This document shows, in pieces, positions 44,582 through 55,058 of a stretch of 64,000 nucleotides of DNA. Each line of letters opens with the position of its first letter. Position 1 is the first letter of the stretch. A program made the position numbers and the translations under genes. The notes under the pieces are model-generated. The model ran no database searches. It was not told the DNA's origin and worked only from the letters and a program-made list of their open reading frames with translations. The stretch comes from Diplolepis rosae (Eukaryota; Arthropoda; Insecta; Hymenoptera; Diplolepididae). Location: the NCBI GenBank assembly GCA_030998225.1, contig JAPYXD010000608.1:1270501-1334500 (forward strand), given 5' to 3'.

Positions 44582-45890
44582 ATGTCACAAGATGCAAGTA
44601 ACACCACTCATGACAAAACAAATAGCGGAGAGTTGACAGGTAACATCTCAAGTACTCGTGGCTACGCCATAATGACGCCAATAGTGGAATGTTTTACCAT
44701 AAAACAGGGAGTAATGAAGGTCCCTACCTACAACGGCAAAAATTTGTCCATTAGAGACTTCATTCATGACGTATCAAACGGAGAATTTGGAGAACTAGAA
44801 ATTTGCGAAAGATAGTATATAATTGCAGTTTAGCACAGTTAAAGGATTACTACCTTCATAAGACAGCGCGTTGGAAGCTTTTATTCGCGGATTACCTGAT
44901 GCAATATCAGGAATGGTAGAATCGAGAAATTCTACCTCATTAGATACAGCTTTAAAATATGCACTCAAGTATGAAGCTCGACATCAATAACTCCATATTT
45001 TCCTGTGAATAATTGTCAGGAAAATAAGCTACGCAGAATCAAGGGTCCGAAGTTTCCAAGTCCCCATGTTAGGTTTCTGTCATTACTTGATAGAAAAAAG
45101 GTAGTTGTCTCAAGACAAGGACCGGCAAGAATAATAAGGAGACCATCGTCGACAGTAGTGCCTTACTGTCCGATTAAAACGCACCCCTGTTACAGTATCC
45201 ACCTTATTTACCCTTAAAACCCTAACTGTACTACTCAGGTAGCCTAATGCAAAACAGCGTCAGACTAGCATGAGATTTTTCAAGGAACAAGAAAATCCTC
45301 TGAACCAAACTTCGTCGAGAATCTCCAGTAGTAGCATTTCCATCAAACAAACTTTTACATTCAAAAGGAAGATTTTTGTAGCCACAGGTGCGGGCATAAA
45401 TAATATCAAATATTTAAATATAAATATCAAATTTGGTCGATAAAAATGAGGCAACAGAAATTCCAGGAATAACCCAAAGCAGAATTTCGACCATGTGCAC
45501 TGTAAACATAAAATTAATGGAATCAAATATTACTCTTCACTTAGTGAATTCTGACTTCCGAATAAACACAGATGTGGTTTTAGGATGAGAATAACTTCAA
45601 CAAGAAAAGGTAGAAATATCTGTTTGGGACTACATGACTTTCACTCATTCCAACCCTACAAAGCCTATACCTTTCATAGCTAACAAATCTAGGTTGGCTT
45701 TGGAAAATAACAGCGATTACAAAAGACCAACTCTAGAATCAATTTATGTAAAAGCCAAGACTCGACGATTTATTTTAATAGTAATTGAGGTAAACTCAAC
45801 AAAACAAAATAAAGGGAGCAGATGCACAACTCGAATGAAAGCTTACCCCGGGCAAACAAAAGCTCGAAGAGGTAAGTGAGACATCGCCGT
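44582..45890 (+). pseudogene. Errantivirus-like gag and protease, copy A (relic)
   Basis: The gag frame (44582-44812) contains IKQGVMKVPTYNGKNLSI, the counterpart of the same region in the copy at 50236, and stops after 77 codons. Fragments of the rest of gag (FIRGLPDAISGMVE-like) follow out of frame to 45000. Protease-like sequence (about 45280-45600) shows VATGAGINNIK, degenerate from an FVDTGAE type active site, and HLVNSDFRINTD. The frame 45634-45879 (LESIYVKAKTRRFILIVIEV) matches the segment between protease and RT in insect errantiviruses. There is no RT, and the copy is truncated near 45890. It is an old endogenous copy with many breaks and is only described here. Confidence 0.6.
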
Positions 45891-46775
45891 TGCTCAGGTG
45901 CGGCGAAATGGGCATCCACGAGTACCAACATTTGCATAGTCTAATCGTTAGCCGCCTCCTGGGCATTGATGACTTTATGATCTAACAACGCAAGGCATTG
46001 CGGGCCAAACCTATGATTTTGTGGCCGACCTCGGCCCTGAACTCAAAATATCCGCCTAGAACGCCTAGTGTAGGTCACCAAATTCGTGATCTGGCTTGTG
46101 AATCTTGAATTAATCACGTTAATTGCCTGCAACACAACCTTCGCTAAAAATAATCCTGAGGCACACATTAGCAACTTCTAGGCCGTTCTTGCACGTCGGG
46201 AAGGAGAAAACAAATCAATGAAATTCTTAACAACTAATCATGACCACTAAAAATGCGATGATAGTCTAGGCACAAACCCAAGCTATATCTAAGTAATACC
46301 CGCGTGATTTGAAAAGTTCATTAGCCGCCAAGATTTGTTTGTCAAGTGAGGCCGACTAAATGCAAAACAACACCCCATAGCGTCTACGGTCTAGCATTTT
46401 CATAAGGGTAAAATTGAACTCACTAACCAACAAACGTTGATCTGCTCCAACTAATAGAAGCATCAATAGTATATATACCCCAGATTTACCTCTGGTGGTT
46501 TGTCATTAAGTTCCGAACAGTTGTAAGGTTATTAGGTTCGGACCGGTAATTCAACGTCGTGAGCAGACCCTTCAATAAACGTAAGTCTCAGTGGATTTCT
46601 ATGAGCAATTCTACATTTGGTACATGGTAAATAAAATCCTTCGTCCTTAAGTGGTGCAAGTCCGGAAACCGTAGTGCTAGATAGTTCCTTTGGATTACGT
46701 GTATCGTCGTATTTAGTCGTGTCGGTTAATAGTGATTCATTTCTCGTGTACGTAGCAAGATACGTAAGCGGATAA
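45891..46775. other. Non-coding, possible LTR material
   Basis: No credible ORF. At 46470-46500 a TATATA box precedes CCCCAGATTTACCTCTGG, matching 13541-13575. About 30 bp on, an AACAGTTGTAAGG word resembles an initiator. This could be a promoter of a decayed LTR. Confidence 0.35.
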
Positions 46776-47196
46776 TTGATCACATCAGTTGCTGGTGGAC
46801 TTGCATCCCTTACACCATACCTCCTGCAAGATTCATCATTGTTTTGCTACTTCACGGAGACTCAAACGAAACCCAACTATCCTGCAAGGATTTGTGCCGT
46901 TGACTTGCCCTCTAATTTAAGAGGTAGACAAGTAAGTTACCACCTAAGTATCATCCTGTGTGAAAACTTGCGCAACATCTCATTTATTAATAATAAATTA
47001 TTTCATTTATTTATATATTCAGTGTTTTATTATCATTGTGAACAACTCAGGGCCCATAGAGCTGAAAAGTGACAACGTACCCACAAACAAAAATAAATTA
47101 TCAAGCCTTACCAACCTGATATAATCAGCTAACCGCCTCCCTTACATCCAAAAATCCAAACTACCCTCGCCTTTTGCTCGGGACGTAATAGCTGAC
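46776..47196 (+). repeat. Probable 3' part of a Gypsy-type LTR
   Basis: The segment ends right before a primer-binding-site-like sequence and contains TTTATTA/AATAAA words near 46990-47100. The left end of the LTR could not be set. Confidence 0.35.
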
Positions 47197-47213
47197 TTGG
47201 TGGCAGCGGTAGG
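47197..47213 (+). promoter_or_regulatory. Primer-binding-site-like sequence (tRNA-Ser type)
   Basis: TTGGTGGCAGCGGTAGG resembles the TGGCGCAGTCGGTAGGA site of TED/17.6-like elements, with mismatches. That comparison is from memory. Confidence 0.4.
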
Positions 47214-47257
47214 ATTCTCACTTTTGTTGTCACAATTGATAATAAATTAAAAATTAT

Positions 47258-47526
47258 TTGTGTCCAAACGGGCGGAAAAAGTCGCATTGCATGCTTGTGC
47301 GTAGAGCGGCATGCAGTCAATTGTGCCTTGGCGTCAAAATCGGGCGAAATGTTCATACTGCCCGCTTCAAAGGGCGATAATGTTCATACCGCCCGCTTCA
47401 ACGGGCAAAATGTTCATACCGCCCGCTCCAACGGGCAAAATGTTCATACCGCACGAAACTTGACTGCCCGCGGCTAACTACGCACTCGCACGCTACGCGA
47501 CTTTTTCCACCAATTTGGACACAAAA
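47258..47526. repeat. MITE with 50-bp inverted ends and a central minisatellite
   Basis: TTTGTGTCCAAACGGGCGGA (47260) and its inverse ending in TTTGGACACAAA (47525) pair over about 29 bp, including the word AAAAAGTCGC, then more loosely for 20 bp. The core holds the tandem repeat at 47347-47455. No coding content. The short ORFs are translations of repeats. Confidence 0.7.
47347..47455 (+). repeat. 30-bp tandem repeat, about 3.5 copies
   Basis: Units read AATGTTCATACCGCCCGCTT then CAACGGGCAA, with single-base changes. The last unit is partial. Each unit itself contains the short inverted words GCCCG and CGGGC, so the RNA or single strand could form stacked hairpins. Confidence 0.85.
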
Positions 47527-47532
47527 CGTCGT

Positions 47533-47650
47533 GTGTACCTCGAGCGACATGGTAGCGATGTGACTCGTGTGAATACCGCCCTCGCTACGCTCGGGCGGGT
47601 ACACTTCGCACTCGTCACAATCGCCACCATGCCGCCCTTGGTACACAATC
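47533..47650. repeat. Second small inverted-repeat element
   Basis: GTGTACCTCGAGCGACATGG at 47538 pairs with the inverse of CCATGCCGCCCTTGGTACAC at 47627-47646, and further in GCGATGTGAC pairs with GTCACAATCGC. It abuts the 47258-47526 MITE. Confidence 0.6.
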
Positions 47651-48152
47651 TACTATTAATTGAAGCTATTCAAAATTATATGTGCAATTTATTTCGATTA
47701 AAAATTATGCATAAATAAAAGCTTCAAAATTTAGAAATTTTCAAAATTACAAAATTATAAGTTTAGTAGAAATAATTAGATAAGATATTTCTACTTGTCA
47801 AAATTTAAATATTTGGAAATAAATCTTAAAATAAATTATATCATTTTAAGCGTTGGTATACTTCGCGTGTTCGCAAGCTCTGCCATCGTTAATAACATCA
47901 TCGAATTACCCCGAATAAACCTTGCATGTATTCTTTGTAGCAAGAATGTGCAAGCAAAGGGTCTAAAAAATATAGTAAAATTAAAAACATCATTTATTGA
48001 CTTAAATTCATTCAGAGCTTTTTTTACTTAAAGATTACGCAGGAATTGTTTAAACATTACCTGAATAAACTCACGGTATTAAAGCATTAAATATTTAAAT
48101 TTAAAATATTAAAATTATCCGAATTTCTGAAAGTACTAAAATTACACAAGGT

Positions 48153-48570
48153 TTTGAGCTTGAGCCTGGCTTATCTAATTTCGTACTACTGAAATTTCCA
48201 AATTGTTAACTAAGTATGAATTTAAGCTTAAAACAAAACAAGAACAGCACACGAGAGTATAAGTCCTTTTTAGATTCGTTGAACGGTCACCATCGATGAC
48301 GATCGACTGGGTAAGGCAAAGTTCGAAGTGCTTGCATTGTAATTGTTTATAACTTTCATTTTAACTTTGTTAACTAACAGAATATTTTTGATTGCAAAGA
48401 TTGTCCAAGAGTCTGTGCTTGAGTCTAGCTTGTCCAATCTTGCATCTCTAAAATTCTGTGACATTAAACAAATTTTTTGTTTGTTTATTAACAATAAACA
48501 TTTTCTGTGATTTTAAAAATTAATTAAGGGTTTGTGCTTGAGTCTGGCTTAACTAATTTTGTATCACCAA
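48153..48570 (+). repeat. Three spaced copies of a ~40-bp repeat
   Basis: Copies at about 48153, 48410 and 48530 share GTGCTTGAGTCTGGCTT.. followed by CTAATTTTGTA-like sequence. The intervals of about 255 and 120 bp are unequal, so this is not a simple tandem array. Confidence 0.5.
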
Positions 48571-48654
48571 AAACACAAGTTATTAATACACATAATCAAA
48601 TTATAAATTAAACTATTGCAAAAAATTTGCTCAGGAATAATTGATTTACAATAG

Positions 48655-48900
48655 TTTTTTTCAAATTCACCACTTTGGACAGATTTTCATACAAAAACGA
48701 TAAAGTATCAATTTCAATATTACAACAGCTTATTCAAACTTCGAACCTTTTACAGCCTCAAACAGTCAAAAGTCGCGACCATACGGTCAAGGCAACAAAG
48801 AAAGAAGAAGTTAAGGTCTACAGAATAGTTTATCAAAATTTAAAAAATCAAAAAAATTCTCAATTTTGCTCACAAAAGGACAAAATTTGGGGACATAGAT
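48655..48900 (+). repeat. Errantivirus-like leader, copy B
   Basis: Aligns with 49565-49790 over about 230 bp, including CAAAAGTCGCGACCATACGG and AAGAAGAAG words. Overlapping ORFs are not real genes. Confidence 0.6.
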
Positions 48901-48963
48901 ATAAAGTATTATTTATCTTGACTAATTTAACAGTTAATTGGTCACTACCATTACAAAAATTGC

Positions 48964-49311
48964 ATGGCACATAAAAACTCACACATTGTGTTTAAACACG
49001 ATTCGAACACTATAATCTCAGTCTATTCCGAATTATTAAAAAACAAAGTAGGCGACTTTTTATATGGTCCAAAATTGAGCATTAATCTAATCCAGAAAAC
49101 AGAATTAGCCTCCTTTGATAATATCAATCATCTTAAAATTTACATTATTCACAACGCGACCCTTACAACAAGTGGTGTAGTAAAAATTCCCATATTAAAG
49201 CAAGAAATCGAATTTAACGTTATAAATCCAGAAATAGGTGCAGGCATATCCGGAGCAATTGGAAAATCGTTTCCAACTCTTTTCAAAATGAATATTCCGG
49301 GCAAAGTGTAA
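48964..49311 (+). pseudogene. Errantivirus-like protease fragment, copy B
   Basis: A 115-residue frame containing HNATLTTSGVVKIPILKQEI and EFNVINPEIGAGISGAIGKS. This resembles the C-terminal half of the retropepsin and its flap in insect Gypsy elements, where a GILG-type motif is followed by LF or FL. The active-site DTG part upstream is not clear. It follows leader copy B directly, so gag has been lost in this copy. Assignment is moderate. Confidence 0.4.
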
Positions 49312-49429
49312 ATATTTCTTAGGAAATTACAATATTGGAAATAACTATAATTATTACAAGCCTAACCCGCCCTATATCACTGAAAACATATAACAGTGAT
49401 TCAAAAAGTTAAATTACCACATTCAATCA

Positions 49430-49795
49430 GCAATAAACAAATACGGACAAATAAATAAATAAATTTAGCAGTAAATACATTTTTCTAAATTAACAACTTA
49501 AAACAAATTCGAAGTAAATACAGTAAATACAGCATATAGTAATAACTGAATTATAATAATTTTAAAATTCAACACCTTCAAACAGATTTTCATCCGAAAA
49601 TGATAAAGAATCACTTTTAAAATTACAATAGTTTATCCAAACTTTGAATCTTTTTAAAGCCTCAACAAATCAAAAGTCGCGACCATACGGTCAGGGTCGC
49701 AAAGGAAGAAGAAATTAACGGCTCCTGAATAGACTTTTCAAAATTTTAAATTTTCAGTTTTGGACGCAAAAAGACAAAATGTAAGGTCATCGACA
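49430..49795 (+). repeat. Errantivirus-like leader, copy C
   Basis: Starts AATAAACAAATACGGACAAA and carries the same CGCGACCATACGGTCAGGG and AAGGAAGAAGAAATTAA block as copies A and B. It precedes the gag at 50236 by about 440 bp. Confidence 0.6.
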
Positions 49796-50235
49796 TTATA
49801 CGTACCTCAAACTATATTTTATTCATATAGTATAGATTAAAAAATAAAGTCGACAGCTTTTCGTATTATCCATAATTATAAACAAAATTTCGATCCGAAT
49901 GTCGATTAACCACAGAAATAGTTTGAATAAATTGTAAATATATCAATTCTCACCATTGTCAAATTTATAACCCAGAAACATAGTATAAAACAAAAAGTTT
50001 TTAAAATCAGAAGATTCAACGAGAAATCACTTTGGAAAGTTGGAAATAAAAATTTGGTTGAACTAAAAAACAAAAATTAATGAAAAAATAAATCATGATA
50101 TCAAAATATGCATGCCGAGCCATGAATCTTCAAATATAAGACCTTGGTGCATTCTTACATTGGCAACTAATCGTCCTTAAATTCAATATCTAAATTACGT
50201 ATGTATATGACATTTAATAAAAACTATCAGACAAA

Positions 50236-51000
50236 ATGTCATATTTCGAGGAAAAAACTATATTGAAGAAAACTCAAAGTAGAATATTCATAGATGACAT
50301 TTCGTGTGACCCGAAAGATGCTGTGATAAAGTTAATGGCAGAATGTTTTGCCATGCAACAAGGAGTTATGAACATTCCTATATTCGATGGAAAAAATATG
50401 CCTGTTAGTGATTTTATCAAAGATATTATAACTGGACAATCATTCGTGCCTTCAACTTGCGAAAAACGATACGTTATAGCGGTGTTAGCCCGATTAAAAG
50501 GTGCTGCACGAGACAGCACTTATGGAAAAACATTTTCTAACCATAGCGACCTAATTCAACATCTCGAAGAGCGATTTGCCTCCCGTAAAACTTACTCGAG
50601 GTACGTACGCGAAATAACTACCATTAAAATGCTTCAAAATTAAGGTGTTCATGAATTCTATGACCGATTAACACTTTTAAAGTCGAGAGCTCAGGCAGCT
50701 CTTGAAAATAGATATGAAAATGCCAATCAGATGATACTTCCCCTCAACGACTGCGCCTTAGAAGCATTCATTCGTGGTTTACCTGACGGGATGTCGGCGA
50801 AGGTAGAAGCGCGAAATCCAATGACCCTGCAAGAAGCTTTCGAATATGCCATTGAATACCTATGAAACAAGACACCAAACTGATAGGCTTTTCTTTCAAC
50901 ACTTTTCGCGGTATCAGCAGCCGAGCTATAGCGATTCGGAGGAGAACATTTTTAGCCCTGAAGGACGTTCTACTCCTAATGGACTAAATTCTACGAACCC
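50236..51000 (+). pseudogene. Errantivirus-like gag, copy C (relic)
   Basis: The frame 50236-50643 begins MSYFEEKTILKKTQSR and includes MQQGVMNIPIFDGKNMPVSD, RYVIAVLARLKGAARDS and YSRYVREITTIKMLQN. It ends at a stop, and the continuing similarity (EFYDRLTLLKSRAQAAL, ALEAFIRGLPDGMSAKVE) lies in the same frame to about 50860. A small insertion then shifts the frame into the ORF that starts at 50846 (YETRHQTDRLF). The family is that of Ty3/gypsy elements with env. One stop and one frameshift were seen. Described only, not restored. Confidence 0.75.
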
Positions 51001-51887
51001 CGCGCAAGACCCAGATGAAAGGCTCAGCGATTTCGATAGTCCGGAGTTTGCAAGTAACTGTGACCAGCAACAGCAGCATGCACAAAATATAAAATTCAAC
51101 CTCTATCCAAACTGGTTGTTGCATCAAAATTATAACCATCACCAATCTAATCATAGCCCCGATTACAGACTGGACTATCGACACGAGTGGAAACTTCATT
51201 GTACTCCCCAAATAGAACCTGAAACAAGCACGAAAATGAAGGGAAAATAAGTGTAAAACTCTCAAGCAACGTGAAGAATTATGTATGTCAAAATCAACCG
51301 ATTTAATTAATGCATTTTCAGAACATGATAATGCGAAAGAATGCGAAACCACACGCTTCCAAAATACCCTAAAAAGTGACTCAATTTTAGATTCTGAAGT
51401 TTCTTCAAACCCCATCATGAAAAATCTTTTAGGGAAATCCGGAAAATTGAATAAAGAAAGAGTAAAAACTGAAGTAACTGAAAAGGAAGACTTGATAAGA
51501 GAAGAAAAAGTTATAAAAGAATGCATAAAACGAAAAAGGAGTACTTCGGATCCTCAAAGTGAAGCCCCTTTGACTCTGAAAATAGTAAAAGCATCGACCC
51601 TATTAAATACTAATATTCCCAGGACATCATTCACTGGTTCTGAAAAGACTGAAAAAGTTACAGAAGAATCGCAAGATGCGTTAACAGAATCATATAAGCA
51701 TTATAAACAGCGAAGCATTCAAACGCATCAATCAAGCGTCTATCCTACTGCGTCACCTGAAGCTGACATTCAAACAGCCTCGTTTATGCCGGACCGCGCT
51801 AAAGCACTGATTATTAACATGCCTATGGAGCTGAAAAAGGGATACAACCAGCAACTTAATCCTAAAATCCACGGGTTGTTTTGAACA
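51000..51887 (+). other. Unrecognised ORFs between gag and env
   Basis: The end of the 50846-51250 frame is Gln/His-rich (DQQQQHAQNIKF) and closes with EPETSTKMKGK. The 51285-51884 frame (199 codons) is Lys/Glu/Ser-rich with KECIKRKRSTSDP, a possible basic nuclear signal, and EAPLTLKIVKASTLL. Neither resembles the protease, RT, RNase H or integrase that should sit here in an errantivirus. The composition is that of disordered nuclear proteins. It could be a captured piece of a cellular transcript or unrelated inserted DNA. Confidence 0.3.
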
Positions 51888-53379
51888 CAGTCGCCACTCC
51901 AGCCCACACTGGAAAGGGAGCCATGTGGTATTGGTTAAGTGACTTATAATCACTTTCCGGACAATATGATGACTCCCAGGCAATAATGTGACATGAATAA
52001 CTTATAAAGTTTATATGTATGACAATTCTCACCTATTTTTACGATTTTCCTAACGTGTATTTGAAAGGTAATGTTTACAATAATTTTGTAATCCTTTCAC
52101 TGCTAATTGGAGCATCTGCCTCATACAGTGAAATTTTTTTTACTATTATTAATTGTCGATCATGCCTTATTTATAGTGAAATTAAAAACTCAATTATTGA
52201 TTTAATTAACAGTGAATTCTCAATTCTAAAAGAGCATTTTGAAGCAAGTACAGATTTCATTTGGCAAGACTTATATCTTAATTAAGGTAAACAATTATTT
52301 GAATAATATTGTTTTAATACACTAAATACTTCATGATAGTAAACGGAACCAAAAATTTATTTGTTATTCAGAAGTTACTTTAAAAAAAAGAAAAATCAAA
52401 TTCTAATAATCAAAAACGTACTTCTTTGTCTCAATGAATACAGCCTTTCAAAGTAACTTCAATCTGAACTAAACTTTCAACCTAGAAATTATCTACAGAT
52501 TATATAGTATTAAAATTTTACATTTTATTATAAGATTTATTAATTGTAACTAATATGTCTATAGATTGTTTATTAAAATTATTCAGAAGAAACTTTTCAA
52601 CTTCTAATTTTTTTTTTCTATAGTCGTTTAAGATGTTAATATTATGACATGCATGTCTAATTTTAATTTTAAATCTCCACGTTTCAAAATTAAGTTTATT
52701 GAATAATCAGTAAATAATTTTTCTGCGAAATTTTGTTAGTCTTTTAAATAATGTCCCCAATTCTAATAATATTCGAATACAGAATTTTCTTACCGTGTAA
52801 TATGGAATAATATATAATTTTTGTGTGTAGTTATGGTAGACAATGAACATTAACTAAATTAGTTGATGGTAGCTAAATTTGCCAACGACAATCTAACACA
52901 AATCCTTTCCATGCTATCAAAGTATTTATATAATTTTCTGAATGTGCAGGTGCGGAACAACATTTTCAGGAGACATGGATAATTGATAAAGCATTGCTTT
53001 GTATTTAAATACACTAGAAATTCCAGCACAGCATGAGAGGCAACCTTTTCAGCATTCAGAAAACCCAAGGCTATTTCCACTCTATTTCCAGACAAACTAG
53101 ATGATGGCCTAGGCCTAAAAAATCAACGGATGCAAAGAATGGAAATATATATACTCAAATACCCAGACGAACTTACTACGGATATCACTAGTTTGCCGTC
53201 TGACCATTCGCGATTATCAATCACTGGCATCCCTTCAGCACTGCCCACAGCTTGTGAAATGCTCAGAGTAACAAGCATTCATAGTAGTAAAAACGTGCGC
53301 GTCAGACATAGTAAAAGCAGAAGCAAATAATATTCATCAGAACTTAAACAAGGAAAATAAATGAAACTATTCACAAAGT
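51888..53379. other. AT-rich stretch, no supported gene
   Basis: The plus-strand frame 52019-52285 has a hydrophobic segment but no family resemblance, and the 53130-53330 frame is similarly anonymous. Some of this could be the decayed 5' part of env. Confidence 0.35.
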
Positions 53380-54058
53380 AGAATCTCAAGGGCAATATTG
53401 GAACGACTACATGTATTACGAAAAAACAATTCAATGGTCAACACATTTTGAACCAAAAATAGAACATTTACATGAAATAATATAACAATTCATTAAAGTT
53501 ACAGAATACGCACGAGAAGGCAAATTATACCCTTCGACAATTTCCAAAGCCCTACTACAAGAAGTAATCACCAAAATACACACTAAAATGGAAGACTACG
53601 AATTTCCGATTCCTAGTTCACACCTTAGAGTAGAACTACTTTCACAAATTGGTAAAGCGGACCTCAAAATTATATCTGGAAAACTACTAATATGAGTAGA
53701 TGTTCCATTGCTAGATAGAAAAGCACTACAATTATATAAAATTTATCCATTTCCTGTGTACCAGAACATTTCAGAAAATTATACAAATGCTGTCTACATT
53801 TTACCAAGAAGACAATATATTGCCCTGACAGAAGAAGAAAGAAAATTCTTTTTGGCAGATAAGGATTACTATGACACCTATAAGAAAACAATCTATCACA
53901 CGATATGCGAAAGCACACAACCAATACACAAGATAGTCACAACTACGTCCTATGAATGTCTAATGCTTACACGTCCTTCAATGAAAGCTTTACAGCAATT
54001 TGATGTTAACATAAACACAAAAAAAATTCAGTTTTTTGCAAGCATATTCTATCATTAA
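53380..54058 (+). pseudogene. Errantivirus-like envelope (F-type) relic
   Basis: From about 53500 the translation shows GKLYPSTISKALLQEVI. A stop follows at 53695, then DVPLLDRKALQLYKIYPFPV, YILPRRQYIALTEEERKF and STQPIHKIVTTTSYECLMLT. These blocks match the conserved central part of env proteins of insect errantiviruses, related to baculovirus F proteins: a GKLYP helix, an LYKL.PFP strand, and Cys/Pro-containing loops. Stops and frameshifts separate them, and neither the cleavage site nor the membrane anchor was recognised. This is an old, broken endogenous copy. Confidence 0.6.
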
Positions 54059-54486
54059 AAGCATGGATATTTTCTACTAAAAATCCAGAACCAATCAGCA
54101 GCGCGGATAAAAAGGGAAAACAGAAAAGGGACATATTACAAATTCAGGAATATTAAGATTAAGTGCAGGGTGTATTAACAGAACAGAACACAAAACGTTG
54201 ATTGGAACCCAAATAAATGAAAACTCAGAAGAATTCATTTACAACCCAGGATTTTCATAAAATATATCAGAAATTTCCCCCATAATTTATAAAACCATGC
54301 ATATTCCTAGCATAAAAACATTTTTATGGGAAACTGAAAAGAAGAAGTAGAACTACAACCCCTTTCGGTAGTCAACCAAGCAAACTTAGAAGAAATTCAC
54401 CCCCAACGAAGAGTATTAACAATTCCAACAGCAAATGTTAGAATTGCATAAACATATACAAGTCGTTGAGGATAACGACACTTTTA

Positions 54487-54499
54487 AGGAGGGAGGACA
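54487..54499 (+). promoter_or_regulatory. Polypurine-tract-like sequence, first copy
   Basis: AAGGAGGGAGGACA, preceded by GAGGATAACGACAC, is the same arrangement as at 56240-56270, where an LTR-like TGTTAC follows. Here the LTR start is decayed. Confidence 0.5.
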
Positions 54500-55058
54500 A
54501 GTACCCAAGTAGACAAAATTTTTGCCAAAAATCCCCCTGAATTACTATACATCATTATGGATACCACCAGGAATATACAATAATTAATCACAACACATAA
54601 TGGCAACTATAATAAACCAACAATTGAAACAACAGAGGAAAAATAAGAAGGATCACAGAAAGTACGAGGAGTCTAGCTGTAGCAAGCTAATGAACCACTT
54701 CCACTTAAGAAAGAAATTAATCACACCCACCGAGAGAAACCATAATGAATCATAATCCAATCATATACAGAAGTGCAATGTGACACCTTACAGAACGCAG
54801 CGTATCACCAGCAGTCGAGACTCCCGACAACATGGCCAGAGCGTAACTCAAACCGCCCAGCGATAAGAAGATCCGCGACCGCCTGGAATGAATCATATAC
54901 ACTAAGCAGTTCTCCTGTACCTACATTAATTCCTATTACAAGTTCATTATTAGATTTGCCAAAAACTCATATTGCAGCGGGCCTTACACCAACATAAGCA
55001 CCGACAACATGGCTGTCATCATTAAAAAACTCGATGGCGGCCCCGTAACAATGGCCAC
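54500..55058. other. Non-coding stretch, nothing recognised
   Basis: A 74-codon frame at 54773-54997 has no family resemblance and is probably chance. Confidence 0.35.

Noticed and set aside
47347..47455. Possible CRISPR array (30-bp repeats)
   Set aside because: The 30-bp units are directly adjacent with no spacers, so it is a minisatellite.
47129..47646. Short ORFs in the 47.1-47.7 kb repeats
   Set aside because: Translations of tandem and inverted repeats. They give repetitive peptides such as NVHTARSNGQ.
50984..51526. 180-codon minus-strand ORF with hydrophobic runs
   Set aside because: Lies antisense to two plus-strand frames with more natural composition. The Ser/Phe/Leu-rich content is typical of a shadow frame.
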